From: Acetobacteraceae bacterium
GTDB taxonomy: Bacteria > Pseudomonadota > Alphaproteobacteria > Acetobacterales > Acetobacteraceae
DNA length: 47,889 bases
Direction: 5' to 3'
Assembly (NCBI GenBank): GCA_025354865.1
Contig: JANXMB010000056.1
Span: 1 to 47,889 of the forward strand
The translations under genes and the position numbers were made by a program. Below, piece by piece: positions 16,246-26,464 of this stretch. The notes beneath the pieces were generated by a model, which made no database searches, was not told the origin of the DNA, and worked only from the letters and a program-made list of their open reading frames with translations. The stretch's first letter is position 1, and each line of letters begins with the position of its first letter.

Positions 16246-18993
16246 CTACCCCAGCTTCCCATGGCAGTGCTTGAACTTCTTGCCCGATCCGCAGGGGCAG
16301 GCGGCGTTGCGGCCGGCGTTTTTCCAGGTGGACATGTCGTCGGGGTCGATCAGGTCCGAGCGCATCTTGTCGCCCAGCCATTGCGCCGGCATGTCGCTGG
16401 TCAGCGTCATGCGCGGGGCGGCGTCGGCGAAGGCGGATTCGGCTTGCGGGTGGCTTTCCGCATACAGTTCCGACGTGGGATCGAACACTGGCGTCGGATC
16501 GAACACTGGCGCGGGTTCCGGGTCGGTGCCGAGTTCGACCCGAGCGAGCATGGATGTGACGCGTTCCTTCAACTCGTCGAGCATGGCGTTGAACAAAGCG
16601 AAGGCTTCGGATTTATACTCGTTCAGCGGGTCGCGCTGGCCGTAGGCGCGCAGGCCGATGCCTTGGCGCAGGTGGTCCAGCGCATACAGATGTTCCTTCC
16701 ACACGGCGTCGAGCACCTGAATCAGCAGGCTTTTCTCGATGAAGCGCATCAGGTCGGGGCCGAAATTGGCGGCTTTCGCGGCCATCAGGCGATCCGCTTC
16801 CTGCACGATGCGTTCGCGCAGATGGGTTTCGTCGATGCCCTCTTCCTTGCCCCAGTCTTCGATCGGCAAGTCCAGATTCTGCACCCGGCGGACATCTTCG
16901 GTGAGTTCGGCCAACTGCCATTGCTCGTGGAAGGCCTTTTCCGGAATGCGGCGGGCGACCACGGTTTCCAGCACTTCGTTGCGCATTTCGGCGATGGTTT
17001 CCGCGACGTCGTCGCGTTTCATGAACTCCTTGCGCTGGGCGTAGACTTCCTTGCGCTGGGCGTTCATCACGTCGTCGTATTTCAGCACGTTCTTGCGAGT
17101 ATCGAAGTTGCGGGCTTCGACCTTTTTCTGTGCCTTTTCCAAGGCTTTGTTGATCCAGGGATGGACGATCGCCTCCCCGTCTTTCAGGCCCAGCCGCTGG
17201 AGCATGCCGCCCATCCGATCCGACCCGAAGATGCGCATCAGGTCGTCTTCCAGCGACAGGAAGAAGCGGGACCGTCCGGGATCGCCCTGACGGCCGGACC
17301 GGCCGCGCAACTGGTTGTCCACGCGGCGGCTTTCGTGCCGTTCGGTGCCGATGACAAACAGACCGCCGGCTTTTTTGACCTTGTCGTGGGCTTCGGCGAT
17401 TTCGGCGCGCACCTGCGCTTCCTTCCCGGGATCGACGATCCCCGCGATTTCCTTACGCAGCCGCATGTCCAGATTGCCGCCCAATTTGATGTCGGTGCCG
17501 CGGCCGGCCATGTTGGTGGCGATGGTGACGGCCCCGGGCGCGCCGGCGTCGGCGACGATTTCCGCCTCCTGCTCGTGGAAGCGGGCGTTCAGGACGGAGT
17601 GCGGGACTTGCTTCCTTTTCAGCAGCTCGCTGATGGCCTCGCTTTTTTCGATCGACGTGGTGCCGATCAGCACCGGTTGGCCTTCCTTGCGGGCCTCGGC
17701 GATCAATTGCGCGACGGCTTCGTATTTCTCGGCTGCGGTGCGATAGACTTCGTCGTCCTCGTCGTTGCGGGTGACGCTGACATTGGTGGGAATTTCCAGC
17801 ACGTCGAGCTTGTAGATTTCGGCGAATTCGTCGGCCTCGGTCATTGCCGTGCCAGTCATGCCGGCCAGCTTCGGGTAAAGCCGGAAATAATTCTGGAAGG
17901 TGATCGATGCCAGGGTCTGGTTTTCCGGCTGCACCGGCACGTGTTCCTTGGCTTCCAGCGCCTGGTGCAGGCCCTCGGAATAGCGCCGCCCTTGCATCAT
18001 GCGGCCGGTGAATTCGTCGATGATCACCACTTCGTCGTTGCGCACGATGTAATCCACGTCGCGGGCGAACAGGGTGTGCGCGCGCACCGATTGCTGCACG
18101 TGATGGATGATCGAAACGTTGAAGATGTCGTAAAGATTGCCCTCGGTCAGCACGCCGGCCTGCTTGAGCATGTCTTCGACCGTCTGCGAACCGGCTTCGG
18201 TCAGCGATACGGTTTTGAATTTCTCGTCTTTGTCGTAGGTGTCGGCGTCCTTTACCAGTTCCTTCACCACGATATCGACCTGCCGATAAAGATCGGAACT
18301 GTCCTCGGCCGGGCCGGAGATGATTAGCGGGGTGCGGGCTTCGTCGATGAGGATCGAATCGACCTCGTCCACGATGCCGAAGACGAAGTCGCGCTGGACC
18401 ATGTCTTCCAGCCGATATTTCATATTGTCGCGCAGATAGTCGAAGCCGAATTCGTTGTTGGTCCCGTATGTGATATCCGCCGCGTACTGCGCTCGGCGGG
18501 CATCGTCGTCGAGCCCGTGGACGATGACGCCGACGGTCATGCCGAGGAAATTGTAGATCTGGCCCATCCATTCGGCGTCGCGGCGGGCGAGGTAGTCGTT
18601 GACCGTCACCACATGGGTGCCTTTGCCGGCCAAAGCATTGAGGTAGACGGGCAGGGTGGCGACCAGGGTCTTGCCTTCGCCGGTTTTCATTTCCGCGATT
18701 TTGCCGTCGTGCAGCACCATGCCGCCGACCAACTGCACATCGAAGTGCCGCTGCCCGAGGGTGCGTTTGCCGGCTTCGCGCACCACCGCGAAGGCTTCCG
18801 TCATCAGGCTGTCCAGCGTTTCCCCCTTGTCCAGGCGGGCGCGGAATTCCTGCGTCTTGGCGCGCAGGTCGTCGTCGGACAGGGCGGCCATGGCCGGTTC
18901 CAGCGCGTTGATCGCGGGGACCTGTCGCTGGTAGGATTTCAATGAGCGGTCGTTGGCGGAGCCAAAGATGGCGCGGGCAATCGAGGCGAACAT
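16246..18993 (-). CDS. secA: SecA preprotein translocase ATPase
   Basis: A 915-residue motor of the Sec export pathway, peripheral on the inner membrane with SecYEG. The N-terminus [16 protein letters not shown], Walker A MKTGEGKT (102-109), the DEAD-equivalent [25 protein letters not shown] and [11 protein letters not shown] are all present. The C-terminus has the zinc-binding SEC-C motif [14 protein letters not shown]. Length is normal. The start is set at 18993; a longer open frame upstream is antisense to the Pro/Ala-rich region of the divergent PPIase. An odd duplicated VFDPT pair occurs in the variable C-terminal linker. Confidence 0.98.
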   Translation of the reverse strand: MFASIARAIFGSANDRSLKSYQRQVPAINALEPAMAALSDDDLRAKTQEFRARLDKGETLDSLMTEAFAVVREAGKRTLGQRHFDVQLVGGMVLHDGKIAEMKTGEGKTLVATLPVYLNALAGKGTHVVTVNDYLARRDAEWMGQIYNFLGMTVGVIVHGLDDDARRAQYAADITYGTNNEFGFDYLRDNMKYRLEDMVQRDFVFGIVDEVDSILIDEARTPLIISGPAEDSSDLYRQVDIVVKELVKDADTYDKDEKFKTVSLTEAGSQTVEDMLKQAGVLTEGNLYDIFNVSIIHHVQQSVRAHTLFARDVDYIVRNDEVVIIDEFTGRMMQGRRYSEGLHQALEAKEHVPVQPENQTLASITFQNYFRLYPKLAGMTGTAMTEADEFAEIYKLDVLEIPTNVSVTRNDEDDEVYRTAAEKYEAVAQLIAEARKEGQPVLIGTTSIEKSEAISELLKRKQVPHSVLNARFHEQEAEIVADAGAPGAVTIATNMAGRGTDIKLGGNLDMRLRKEIAGIVDPGKEAQVRAEIAEAHDKVKKAGGLFVIGTERHESRRVDNQLRGRSGRQGDPGRSRFFLSLEDDLMRIFGSDRMGGMLQRLGLKDGEAIVHPWINKALEKAQKKVEARNFDTRKNVLKYDDVMNAQRKEVYAQRKEFMKRDDVAETIAEMRNEVLETVVARRIPEKAFHEQWQLAELTEDVRRVQNLDLPIEDWGKEEGIDETHLRERIVQEADRLMAAKAANFGPDLMRFIEKSLLIQVLDAVWKEHLYALDHLRQGIGLRAYGQRDPLNEYKSEAFALFNAMLDELKERVTSMLARVELGTDPEPAPVFDPTPVFDPTSELYAESHPQAESAFADAAPRMTLTSDMPAQWLGDKMRSDLIDPDDMSTWKNAGRNAACPCGSGKKFKHCHGKLG

Positions 18994-19135
18994 GCGGACC
19001 TTCCAGCGGATGCCCCCTGATGGGGCGGGGTTCAGATAGGACCGACCCGCCCCCTGGTCAACGATGCCAGCATGAGTCTTATGTATATAGCGCGGTTCGG
19101 ATGGCCGTTCGATGCGGCGAAAGGTGGGGTTGAGT

Positions 19136-20206
19136 ATGGCGCGACGCAAGCTCTGCCGCCTTTTTGGGCAGACTCTGACGATTGGCTGGCTGACGATCGC
19201 CGCCGCCGCGCCCCTCTGCGCGCAGGTTGCGCCGTCCGCGCGTCCGGCGGCCGCGGTGCCTGCTGCCCCGCCGCCTGTCGCTGCGACGCCTGTCGCCCCT
19301 CCACCGGCCGCCCCCCCTCCACCGGCCGCCCCGCCGCCCGCCGCCCCACAAGCCCCGGTGGCGCGCGCGGCCGATGTCCTGTCGGTGGACGGACGCACCC
19401 AGATCGAGGCCGATCCCGTCGTCGCCAGCGTCGATGGGCACCCGATCCATCTCACCGACCTCGGCAAGGCGTCCGACACCCTGCCGGAAAACCTGCGCGC
19501 CCTGCCGTTCGATGCGCTCTACCCCGCCTTGTTGGAACGCATGATCGATCGGCAGGTGCTGATCATGATGGCGCGCCGCCAGGGGCTGGACGAAAACCCC
19601 GACACCAAGCGCGACATCGCCGAAGCGGTGGATCGGGTGCTGGAAGCGGCCTACCTCCGGCGGGAAGCGCTGTCCAAGGTCACCGACCGCGCCATTCAGG
19701 CCCGCTACGACCGCGAATATGCCAATCGGCCGGCCACCGAGGAGGTGCGCGCCCGCCACATCCTGCTGCCGACCGAGGCGGAGGCGAACGCTGTCCTCGC
19801 CGAACTCAAACAAGGTGCCGATTTCGCCACCCTCGCCGCCGCTCGGAGCAAAGATCCCGACGGTCGGCGCGGCGGCGATCTCGGCTACTTCCGCCGCGAG
19901 CAAGTGTGGCCGGATTTCGCCGATGTCGCGTTTTCCCTCCAACCGGGACAAGTCGGGCCACGGCCCATCCGCAACGCGTTCGGCTGGCACGTGGTGAAGG
20001 TGGACGAACGCCGTCTGGTCGCCCCGCCCGGCTTATCCGACGTGCGGGAATCCCTCCGTCAGGCGTTGATTTCGCAGGAAATCCGGCAGGCGGTGAAGCT
20101 GGCCCGAGCACAGGTTCCGGTGCACGAGTTCAATGTGGATGGGACGGTGAAGCTGGACGACGCGGTGCGAACGCCGAACGAATCGGTGGGCGGGGGCGGG
20201 CGGTAA
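19136..20206 (+). CDS. exported parvulin-type peptidyl-prolyl isomerase (PpiD/SurA/PrsA-like), paralogue 1
   Basis: From ATG 19136 (AGGTGGGG about 8 nt upstream; ATG 19112 is an alternative adding 8 residues) the product is 356 residues. A signal peptide ends near LCAQ. A Pro/Ala-rich low-complexity linker of about 45 residues follows, then an N-terminal helical chaperone region and a rotamase domain with [16 protein letters not shown] and [12 protein letters not shown]. It is expected to fold exported proteins in the periplasm, consistent with divergence from secA. A second paralogue lies 65 nt downstream. Confidence 0.9.
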   Translation: MARRKLCRLFGQTLTIGWLTIAAAAPLCAQVAPSARPAAAVPAAPPPVAATPVAPPPAAPPPPAAPPPAAPQAPVARAADVLSVDGRTQIEADPVVASVDGHPIHLTDLGKASDTLPENLRALPFDALYPALLERMIDRQVLIMMARRQGLDENPDTKRDIAEAVDRVLEAAYLRREALSKVTDRAIQARYDREYANRPATEEVRARHILLPTEAEANAVLAELKQGADFATLAAARSKDPDGRRGGDLGYFRREQVWPDFADVAFSLQPGQVGPRPIRNAFGWHVVKVDERRLVAPPGLSDVRESLRQALISQEIRQAVKLARAQVPVHEFNVDGTVKLDDAVRTPNESVGGGGR

Positions 20207-20271
20207 TCCTCGGTTCTTGTGGCAAAAGCCGGGTTCCGGCATGATCGCGGCCTCATGCAATCGGGGCTATA

Positions 20272-21174
20272 ATGATCCATTCCCAGAAATCGACGGCTGG
20301 GGCACTCGCCCGCGCGCTTATGCTTGCGTTGGTCGGCTTGCCTTTCAGTGCCCCCGTTTGGGCGCAAGCGACGCCTGCCTTGGCGCCCGATCCGGTCGTC
20401 GCGACTGTTGGGGGGGAGCCTATACGTCTGGCCGAGGTGCGCGAAGCCATGGCCGGCCTGCCGCGCGAAGCCCAGTCGATGCCGCCGCAGACCCTGTTTC
20501 CCTACGTGCTGGATCAATTGATCGACTCCCGCGTGCTGGTGCAGGCCGCCCGTAAGGCCGGGTTGGAGAAAGACCCCGCCGTGCAGCGGCAACTCGCGAT
20601 CTCCGCCGATCGGGTGCTGCAAGCCGCCGTCCTGCATCGCGATATCGATCCGCAGGTCACCGACGCCGCCCTGAAGGCGCGGTTCGACAAGGACAACACC
20701 GGCAAGGTGGGGGAACTGGAAGTCCACGCCCGCCATATCCTGGTCCCGGACGAAGCCACCGCGAAAAAAATCGTCGCCGAGCTGAAGAAGGGCGGCGATT
20801 TCGCGGCCTTGTCGAAGCAATACAGCAAGGATCCCGGCGCCTCGGCGCAGGACGGCGATCTGGGCTTCTTCACCAAGGAGCGGATGGTCCCCGAATTCGC
20901 CGCCGCCGCCTTCGCGCTGAAGGACGGGGAGGTTTCGGCCAACCCGGTGAAGACCCAGTTCGGCTGGCACGTGATCCAGGTCATCGAACGGCGCCAATCG
21001 CCGCCGCCAGCGTTCGAGGACGCACGCGACGAACTGCGCCAGCAGATCGTGCAGGAGGTCGTGCAAGCCTCGGTCGCGAAGGCCAAGGCCAGCGTGACGG
21101 TCGAGAAGTTCAACATGGACGGGACCGCGCGCAAGGCGACCGATACGGCCGAACCGCCGCCGCCCGGCAAATAA
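20272..21174 (+). CDS. exported parvulin-type peptidyl-prolyl isomerase, paralogue 2
   Basis: A 300-residue periplasmic PPIase with a signal peptide ending near VWAQ. DPVVATVGGEPIRLAEVREA is the usual N-terminal SurA-like segment, and the rotamase domain runs from EVHARHILVPDEATA to FGWHVIQVIERR. It lacks the long Pro/Ala linker of its upstream neighbour and has a short proline-rich end (EPPPPGK). The order secA, PPIase(s), argJ is recalled as common in Rhodospirillales, supporting both identity and taxonomy. Confidence 0.93.
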   Translation: MIHSQKSTAGALARALMLALVGLPFSAPVWAQATPALAPDPVVATVGGEPIRLAEVREAMAGLPREAQSMPPQTLFPYVLDQLIDSRVLVQAARKAGLEKDPAVQRQLAISADRVLQAAVLHRDIDPQVTDAALKARFDKDNTGKVGELEVHARHILVPDEATAKKIVAELKKGGDFAALSKQYSKDPGASAQDGDLGFFTKERMVPEFAAAAFALKDGEVSANPVKTQFGWHVIQVIERRQSPPPAFEDARDELRQQIVQEVVQASVAKAKASVTVEKFNMDGTARKATDTAEPPPPGK

Positions 21175-21201
21175 CCGACACACGTTCCAAGGAAGATCGC
21201 C

Positions 21202-22431
21202 ATGGCTACTGCCGTTTCCCCGCTCGCCGTCGCTTTGCCCGCATTGCCGCCCTTGGCCGGTGTCCGCCTGGGCGCTGCCGCCGCCGGCATCCGCTACCAA
21301 GGCCGTACCGATGTCGTGATGATCGAGGTCGCGCCCGGCAGCACCGCCGCCGGTGTGTTCACATCGAACAAATGCCCCGGCGCGCCGGTCGATTGGTGCC
21401 GCGCCGCGCTGAAGGGCGGTAAGGCGCGCATGGTCGTGGTGAACGCCGGCAATGCCAACGTGTTCACCGGCAAGGCCGGGCACGACGCCTGCGCCGCCAC
21501 CGCCGCCGCCGCCGCGCGGTTGGGCGACTGCTCGGCCAAGCAGGTGATGGTCGCATCGACCGGTGTGATCGGGGAGATCTTGCCGCACGAGAAACTGACG
21601 GCGGCGCTGCCGGCCTTGCATGCCAGCCTGTCGGAAGACAACTGGGAAGCTGCCGCGCGCGGCATCATGACCACCGACACGTTCCCCAAAGCCTCCACCC
21701 GGACTGCGACCATCGGCGACACCGAGGTCCGTATCACCGGCATCGCCAAGGGTTCGGGGATGATCGCGCCGGACATGGCGACGATGCTCTGCTTCATCTT
21801 CACCGACGCCAAAATCCCCGCCCCGGCGCTGCAAACTCTGCTGAGCAAGGGCGTCAATGCGACGTTCAACTGCACGACGGTCGATAGCGATACCTCCACC
21901 TCCGACACGGTCATGCTCATTGCGACCGGGCAGGCGCGGCATAAGCGGGTGCCGGCCGAGGGCGGCGCGATGCTGAAGGATTTCGCCCGCGCGCTGAACG
22001 AGTTGCTGCTGGACCTCGCTTTGCAGGTGATTAGGGATGGCGAGGGGGCGCAGAAGTTGGTGCGCATCGATGTGACCGGCGCCAAAACCGCGAAGTCGGC
22101 GAAGAAGATCGGGATGGTCGTGGCCAACTCCCCGCTGGTGAAAACCGCCATTGCCGGGGAAGACGCGAACTGGGGCCGGATCGTCATGGCGGTCGGCAAA
22201 GCCGGGGAGCCAGCGGACCGCGACACGCTGTCGATTGGCGTCGGCGGCACCTGGATGGCGAAAGACGGCGGCGTGGTGCCGGGTTACGACGAGACCCCGG
22301 TGGTTGCGCATATGAAGGGCCAGGAGATCGATATCGCGATCGACATCGGCCTGGGCCGCGGGAAGGCAACGGTGTGGACTTGCGACCTGACGCACGGTTA
22401 TATCGATATCAACGGGTCCTACCGGTCGTAA
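21202..22431 (+). CDS. argJ: bifunctional ornithine acetyltransferase / N-acetylglutamate synthase
   Basis: A 409-residue ArgJ. It transfers acetyl from N-acetylornithine to glutamate (and may use acetyl-CoA) in the cyclic arginine pathway. The self-cleavage site KGSGMIAPDMATML is intact, with the Thr that becomes the N-terminal nucleophile of the beta chain. MVVVNAGNANVFTG and the oxyanion-forming VMVASTGVIGE are present, and the protein ends DINGSYRS as usual. The gene follows the PPIase by 27 nt with AAGGAAG before the ATG. Confidence 0.97.
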   Translation: MATAVSPLAVALPALPPLAGVRLGAAAAGIRYQGRTDVVMIEVAPGSTAAGVFTSNKCPGAPVDWCRAALKGGKARMVVVNAGNANVFTGKAGHDACAATAAAAARLGDCSAKQVMVASTGVIGEILPHEKLTAALPALHASLSEDNWEAAARGIMTTDTFPKASTRTATIGDTEVRITGIAKGSGMIAPDMATMLCFIFTDAKIPAPALQTLLSKGVNATFNCTTVDSDTSTSDTVMLIATGQARHKRVPAEGGAMLKDFARALNELLLDLALQVIRDGEGAQKLVRIDVTGAKTAKSAKKIGMVVANSPLVKTAIAGEDANWGRIVMAVGKAGEPADRDTLSIGVGGTWMAKDGGVVPGYDETPVVAHMKGQEIDIAIDIGLGRGKATVWTCDLTHGYIDINGSYRS

Positions 22432-22500
22432 AACCGCCCGGCGGGGCGCCTTACGGCCGGGTTCGGTCGCAACAATCAGTCATTCAGGAAACGTCCAATC

Positions 22501-23496
22501 ATGCAACCGATCCGATCTGCGGCCTTCGCTGCCGCCATGCTCGCGCTGTTCGCCGGCCGCGCGTCCGCTGCCGATGCCAAACATTACAGCTTCGGCTACG
22601 ACCAGCCGCACACCACGGCCTACGGCCTGGCCGCCGATATGTTCGATGCCAAGCTGAAGGAAGCCAGCCACGGCACCATGACGATCGACCAGTTCCCCGG
22701 CGGGCAGTTGGGCCAAGAGCCGCAGATGTTGCAAAAAATCCGCACCGGCGACATCGATTTCATGATCAGCTCCACCGCCAACGCCGCGACCGTTTCGCCG
22801 CAGTCCGGGGTGCTGTCGATCCATTATCTGTTCCGGTCCGAGGAACATCTGGTCAAGTGCATCGCCGACCCTCGTCTGGTGGCGGCCGTGCGCGAAATGT
22901 TCGCCGAGACGGTGAAGGATGCGCATGTGCTCAGCATGGGCACGATGGGATTGCGCAATCTTTACGGGAAAAAGGAAATCCATAAGGTCGAGGACCTGAA
23001 GAACCTGAAAATCCGGGTGCAGGCGACCCCGACCGAGGACGCGATGTTCCCCGCCTACGGTGCCCAGACCGTGCACATGCCGTTCGGCAGCGTCTACACC
23101 AGCCTGCAAACCGGCGTGGTCGATATGGCCGAAAACGGGGTGAACGTTTACGACTCGAACAAACATTACGAAGTCGGTGCGGTCATGTCGATGACCCAGC
23201 ACGAGGCCAACAACAATGTCGTCTGGGTCAGCGCCAAGCTTTGGCAGACGCTGACTGCCGAGCAGAAGGGCTGGGTGCAGGCGGCGGCGGACGAAATCGG
23301 GACGAAGGAGCCGGCGGCGGCTGTGGCGCTGGAACACAAGTCGCAGACGAAGCTGGAAAAGATGGGCGTGAAATTCGTAACGGACGTGGACAAGACGGGC
23401 TTCCTGGCCGCTGCGGCGCCGTTGCAGGACAAGATCGCGGCCGACCTCGGTCCGGCGGCGACGAAGATCCTGGCGATTGCGCGCGACATCAAGTAG
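22501..23496 (+). CDS. dctP: TRAP transporter substrate-binding protein DctP
   Basis: A 331-residue periplasmic solute receptor with a signal peptide ending ASAADA. LYGKKEIHKVEDLKNLKIRV contains the family-conserved carboxylate-binding Arg, followed by MFPAYGAQTVHMPFGSVYTSLQTGVVDMAENG. DctP receptors bind organic acids such as dicarboxylates or uronates; the ligand here is not readable. It heads a complete dctPQM operon. AGGAAACG before the ATG supports the start. Confidence 0.94.
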   Translation: MQPIRSAAFAAAMLALFAGRASAADAKHYSFGYDQPHTTAYGLAADMFDAKLKEASHGTMTIDQFPGGQLGQEPQMLQKIRTGDIDFMISSTANAATVSPQSGVLSIHYLFRSEEHLVKCIADPRLVAAVREMFAETVKDAHVLSMGTMGLRNLYGKKEIHKVEDLKNLKIRVQATPTEDAMFPAYGAQTVHMPFGSVYTSLQTGVVDMAENGVNVYDSNKHYEVGAVMSMTQHEANNNVVWVSAKLWQTLTAEQKGWVQAAADEIGTKEPAAAVALEHKSQTKLEKMGVKFVTDVDKTGFLAAAAPLQDKIAADLGPAATKILAIARDIK

Positions 23497-23507
23497 GGCA
23501 ACGAGCC

Positions 23508-23539
23508 GCGTGCGGCGGGTGGTTCCGCCGCGCGCCTTT
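23508..23539 (+). terminator. terminator-like hairpin between dctP and dctQ
   Basis: GC-rich 11-bp arms (23508-23518 and 23525-23535, one G:U pair) with a 6-nt loop are followed by CTTTC. The U tract is short. It may attenuate read-through or stabilise the dctP message so the receptor is made in excess over the permease. Confidence 0.45.
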
Positions 23540-23619
23540 CGTGCGGTACGCCCAACGGCAGCCGGCACTGCGCAACGCCACTGATCCGCCGCCGATAGAA
23601 GCAGGGAACCGAACCGCCT

Positions 23620-24171
23620 ATGACCGACCAAAATCCCATCGTGCAGGCGACCGGGCGTCACCTGAAATGGGCGGCGCTCGACCCGCTCGAACACGGGTTG
23701 ATGCTGCTGTGCGGCCTGTGCCTGAGCGCGTTCGCATTCTCCACCTTTGTCGACGTGGTCACCCGCGAAACCGGCCATGCCCTGCTGTGGTTGCAGGAAG
23801 TCACCTCCACCTTCTTCATCTACGGCATTTTCATCGGCACCGCCGTGGCGACGCGGCGTAACGATCATCTGTTCCTGTCCGCCCTGACCGAGAAAATGAC
23901 CGGCTCCCTGCGCCGTTTTTTCGAGGTCTTCAACCGTTCGGTGGTGATGTTCGTGGGTCTGAGCATGCTGGTGTTCGGGGTGCAGAATTTCATGACCGGC
24001 TTCGGCAGCTTCCGGATGCCTTCCATGTTGCCGATGTCGTACCTTTACCTCGCGATCCCGCTTTGCGGCGCGCTGGTGGCACTGTTCTCGTTGGAGCAAA
24101 TCGTCAACGGCCTGCGCAACGGTTTCCAGAACGACGAAGAACAGGTCTCCGGACAGGGAGCGGCGATATGA
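23620..24171 (+). CDS. dctQ: TRAP transporter small permease DctQ
   Basis: A 183-residue inner-membrane protein with four predicted helices. LWLQEVTSTFFIYGIFIGTA carries the conserved W-x-E-E/Q-like segment between helices, and RRNDHLFLSALTEKM is the typical charged loop. It pairs with DctM to form the Na+-coupled transporter. GCAGGGA lies upstream of the ATG. Its stop overlaps the dctM start (ATGA). Confidence 0.93.
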   Translation: MTDQNPIVQATGRHLKWAALDPLEHGLMLLCGLCLSAFAFSTFVDVVTRETGHALLWLQEVTSTFFIYGIFIGTAVATRRNDHLFLSALTEKMTGSLRRFFEVFNRSVVMFVGLSMLVFGVQNFMTGFGSFRMPSMLPMSYLYLAIPLCGALVALFSLEQIVNGLRNGFQNDEEQVSGQGAAI

Positions 24172-25511
24172 TCGTCTCCAACGCCGTCCTGCTGTCGATC
24201 ATGACGGTACTGTTCCTCTCGCTCGGCTACCTCGGCGTGCCCGTCGCCTTTGCGTTGATGGCGGGCGTGCTGGTGGGCACGATGTTCACCCCGATCACCA
24301 TGCAGTCGATGATCGCGCAGTTGTTCAACGGCATGGACTCCGAAGCGTTGATGGCGATCCCGTTCTTCCTGCTGGTTGGCGAGTTGATGACCTCGGCGAA
24401 TGTGGTCATCCGCATCGCCGAATTGTCGCAGGCGCTGGTGGGGCATATCCGCGGCGGATTGGCGCAGGTCACCACGGTGTTCTCGATGTTCTTCTCCGGC
24501 ATGTCCGGGTCGTCGTCGGCCGACGTCGCCGTGCTATCCCGGACTATGGCCGTCCCCATGGCGCGGGAAGGCTATCGCCCCGAATTCACCGCCGCCCTGA
24601 TCGCCGCCGCGTCCACCATCGCGGCCCTGGTGCCGCCATCGATCATGGCCGTGGTCTATGGCGCGATCGGCAACGTCTCGATCGCCGGCCTGTTTCTGGG
24701 CGGCATCGTCCCGGGGTTCTTCATCGCCATCGGGTTGATGGTCTACTGCTACTTCTTCGGTCCGGCCGGTTTCCGCCGCCCGCGTTCGACCTTCGGGCAA
24801 TTGGCAACGGCGGGCCGAGCGGCGGCGCTGCCGATGATGATCCCCGCGATCCTGTTGGGCGGTATTCTGACCGGCTGGTTCACCCCGACCGAGGCCGGGG
24901 TTATCGCCATCGCCTATATTCTGCTGATCGTCATCCCCTTCCTCAATCCCGGGCATCTGCGCCATGTGCCGCGCGATTTCGTGCATGCCGGGCTGATCTA
25001 CTCGCTGCCGATGATCACCATCGGTGCCGCTGCGGCGTTCGGCTGGTTGGTCGCTTATCTGCGCGGTCCCATCGTGGTGGCCGGTTGGATCGGCGCCTTC
25101 GCCGGCGACGATCCGCAGTTGATCATGTTCTCCCTGGTGTTGGTGTTCGTGATCGTCGGCGATTTCATCGAACCGGTGCCCGCCATCATCATCTTCATGC
25201 CGGTGGTCAACGCTTTGACGGAAGTGGGGTCGATCAATTCGGTCCATATGGGCGTGGTGCTGATCGTGACGCTGGCGTTCGGCCTGATCACGCCACCGTA
25301 TGGGCTGGCGTTGCTGATGGCGTCGAAATTCCTGCATGTGCGGTTTTCCGCCGCGCTGAAGGCCAGTTTACCGATCTACATTATCTTCTTCGCCGCGATT
25401 GCCTTCACGATCTTCGTGCCGGAGGCGGTGTTGTGGCTGCCGAAGCATATCTTCCCGGACTCGGTGGGCTGCTTCAAATCGCCGAGCGGCGCGGGATATA
25501 TTTGTCCCTGA
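24168..25511 (+). CDS. dctM: TRAP transporter large permease DctM
   Basis: A 447-residue inner-membrane protein with about 12 helices. FFSGMSGSSSADVAVLS is the signature of the family and LVPPSIMAVVYG the helix-break region; TGWFTPTEAGVIA and GLITPPYGLALLMAS repeat the pattern in the second half. The ATG at 24168 overlaps the dctQ stop by four bases with GGGAG before it. The C-terminus (CFKSPSGAGYICP) is a little longer than usual. Confidence 0.95.
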   Translation: MIVSNAVLLSIMTVLFLSLGYLGVPVAFALMAGVLVGTMFTPITMQSMIAQLFNGMDSEALMAIPFFLLVGELMTSANVVIRIAELSQALVGHIRGGLAQVTTVFSMFFSGMSGSSSADVAVLSRTMAVPMAREGYRPEFTAALIAAASTIAALVPPSIMAVVYGAIGNVSIAGLFLGGIVPGFFIAIGLMVYCYFFGPAGFRRPRSTFGQLATAGRAAALPMMIPAILLGGILTGWFTPTEAGVIAIAYILLIVIPFLNPGHLRHVPRDFVHAGLIYSLPMITIGAAAAFGWLVAYLRGPIVVAGWIGAFAGDDPQLIMFSLVLVFVIVGDFIEPVPAIIIFMPVVNALTEVGSINSVHMGVVLIVTLAFGLITPPYGLALLMASKFLHVRFSAALKASLPIYIIFFAAIAFTIFVPEAVLWLPKHIFPDSVGCFKSPSGAGYICP

Positions 25512-25630
25512 AGGGATGGCCCTGACGCGGGACGGCTGACGGTAGGACCGGCAATTTCTGTTGTCCGCCGACGCCAACCCTGCGCGGATACCGTTTGGCC
25601 GTTCGGCCGCCCGGTATAACCATTCGATGA

Positions 25631-25666
25631 CAAAAATAGGCGCCCTTGGCAAGAGCGCCTATCTTT
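25631..25666. terminator. bidirectional Rho-independent terminator
   Basis: Perfect 8-bp arms ATAGGCGC/GCGCCTAT at 25636-25643 and 25655-25662, preceded by AAAAA and followed by CTTTTA. It can end both the TRAP operon (plus) and the exported protein gene at 25751 (minus). Confidence 0.82.
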
Positions 25667-25750
25667 TAGTCAGTTTCGGGGTTGTTCAAGCATGACCGGA
25701 CGACGATGTGCCCGACGATGCTTTGGCGACCGCCGTTGCGTCCGCTCGGA

Positions 25751-26242
25751 TCAGTTCTTGAAGACGGTGAAGATTATGGACGGCACGGCGGGCATGTTCG
25801 CCGGCTTGGTCGCGATCAGCCCGAGGCCGGGGGCGCTGGTCTGGTACATGATTTCCAACACGTCGCCGGCCTTGAAGGTCATCTCGCCCTGCGACACCAG
25901 CACGGTGGTGAAGGCCGTGGAGGGGATGTTCTGGATCGAGTTGGAGTCGGGCACGTCCTTGCCGTTCACCCGCACCCACAGCCAGATATTGCCAGCGGTG
26001 CTACCGCCGACCTGCGCAGCTGCGACCACGAAATAATCGCCGCCCTTCAGGATCGTCAGCTTGGAGCCTTCCAGCTTGAAGCCGGAGGCGGGGTCGGACT
26101 TCATGGTGATGGCGTAGGGGGTGTTGGCGGCGGCCGCGACCTGGTTATCGCTGCTGATCGGGCCGATGGATGTGGCTGCCATCGCGCCAGCCGCATAGAA
26201 ACTGAACAATCCGGCGGCAATAGTCGCTGTTAGTTTACGCAT
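25751..26242 (-). CDS. small exported protein with C1q/TNF-like beta-sandwich pattern
   Basis: A 163-residue protein with a signal peptide MRKLTATIAAGLFSFYAAGAMA cleaved near residue 22. AGGAGC before the ATG at 26242 supports the start. The mature part is beta-rich with the spacing of C1q/TNF-like jelly rolls: GGDYFVVAAAQVGG, IWLWVRVNGKDVPDS, TTVLVSQGEMTFKAGDVLEIMY, and a final IIFTVFKN strand. In phage tail and bacterial surface proteins this fold is often a trimeric binding module. No collagen-like or anchor sequence is present, so it would be free in the periplasm or secreted. The fold is inferred from pattern only; function is unknown. Confidence 0.75.
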   Translation of the reverse strand: MRKLTATIAAGLFSFYAAGAMAATSIGPISSDNQVAAAANTPYAITMKSDPASGFKLEGSKLTILKGGDYFVVAAAQVGGSTAGNIWLWVRVNGKDVPDSNSIQNIPSTAFTTVLVSQGEMTFKAGDVLEIMYQTSAPGLGLIATKPANMPAVPSIIFTVFKN

Positions 26243-26410
26243 CGTGGTTGCTCCTTGGCAGATATCGCTATTCTTTTGGGCATCCGTGGCGTTTCTCGCC
26301 ATGGCACTTATCATTATGCAATGCGTGGGCCAGTTTCCCGATGCGCAGGGATCGCTTTGTGCGCGGGCCTTCTGATCGGTCGTCGTGCCCCCGCCCGCAT
26401 CGCCCCGAAC

Positions 26411-26443
26411 GCAAAACGGGCCGGAACCTTGGTTCCGACCCGT
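26411..26443 (-). terminator. Rho-independent terminator of the outer-membrane barrel gene
   Basis: Arms built on ACGGG-CGGAACC / GGTTCCG-CCCGT with a 2-nt loop and one internal mismatch. On the minus strand the hairpin is followed by TTTTGC. It starts 22 nt after the stop at 26465. Confidence 0.75.
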
Positions 26444-26464
26444 CTGCGTTTCAGCCCGAAAGGA

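Noticed and set aside
16261-18327. Long 688-codon open frame on the plus strand
   Set aside because: It is antisense to secA, whose motifs and length are complete; the high GC content makes long antisense frames common. Its composition (His/Gln/Gly-rich) is that of a shadow frame.
18994-19479. N-terminal extension of secA by 162 codons
   Set aside because: The Gly/Ala-rich extension is antisense to the Pro/Ala-rich linker of the divergent PPIase, and SecA normally starts at the [11 protein letters not shown] position.
20059-22395. 778-codon open frame on the minus strand
   Set aside because: It is antisense to the second PPIase and argJ, both unmistakable on the plus strand; the translation has no family-like motifs.
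22480-24099. 539-codon open frame on the minus strand
   Set aside because: Antisense to dctP and dctQ; His/Arg-rich shadow translation.
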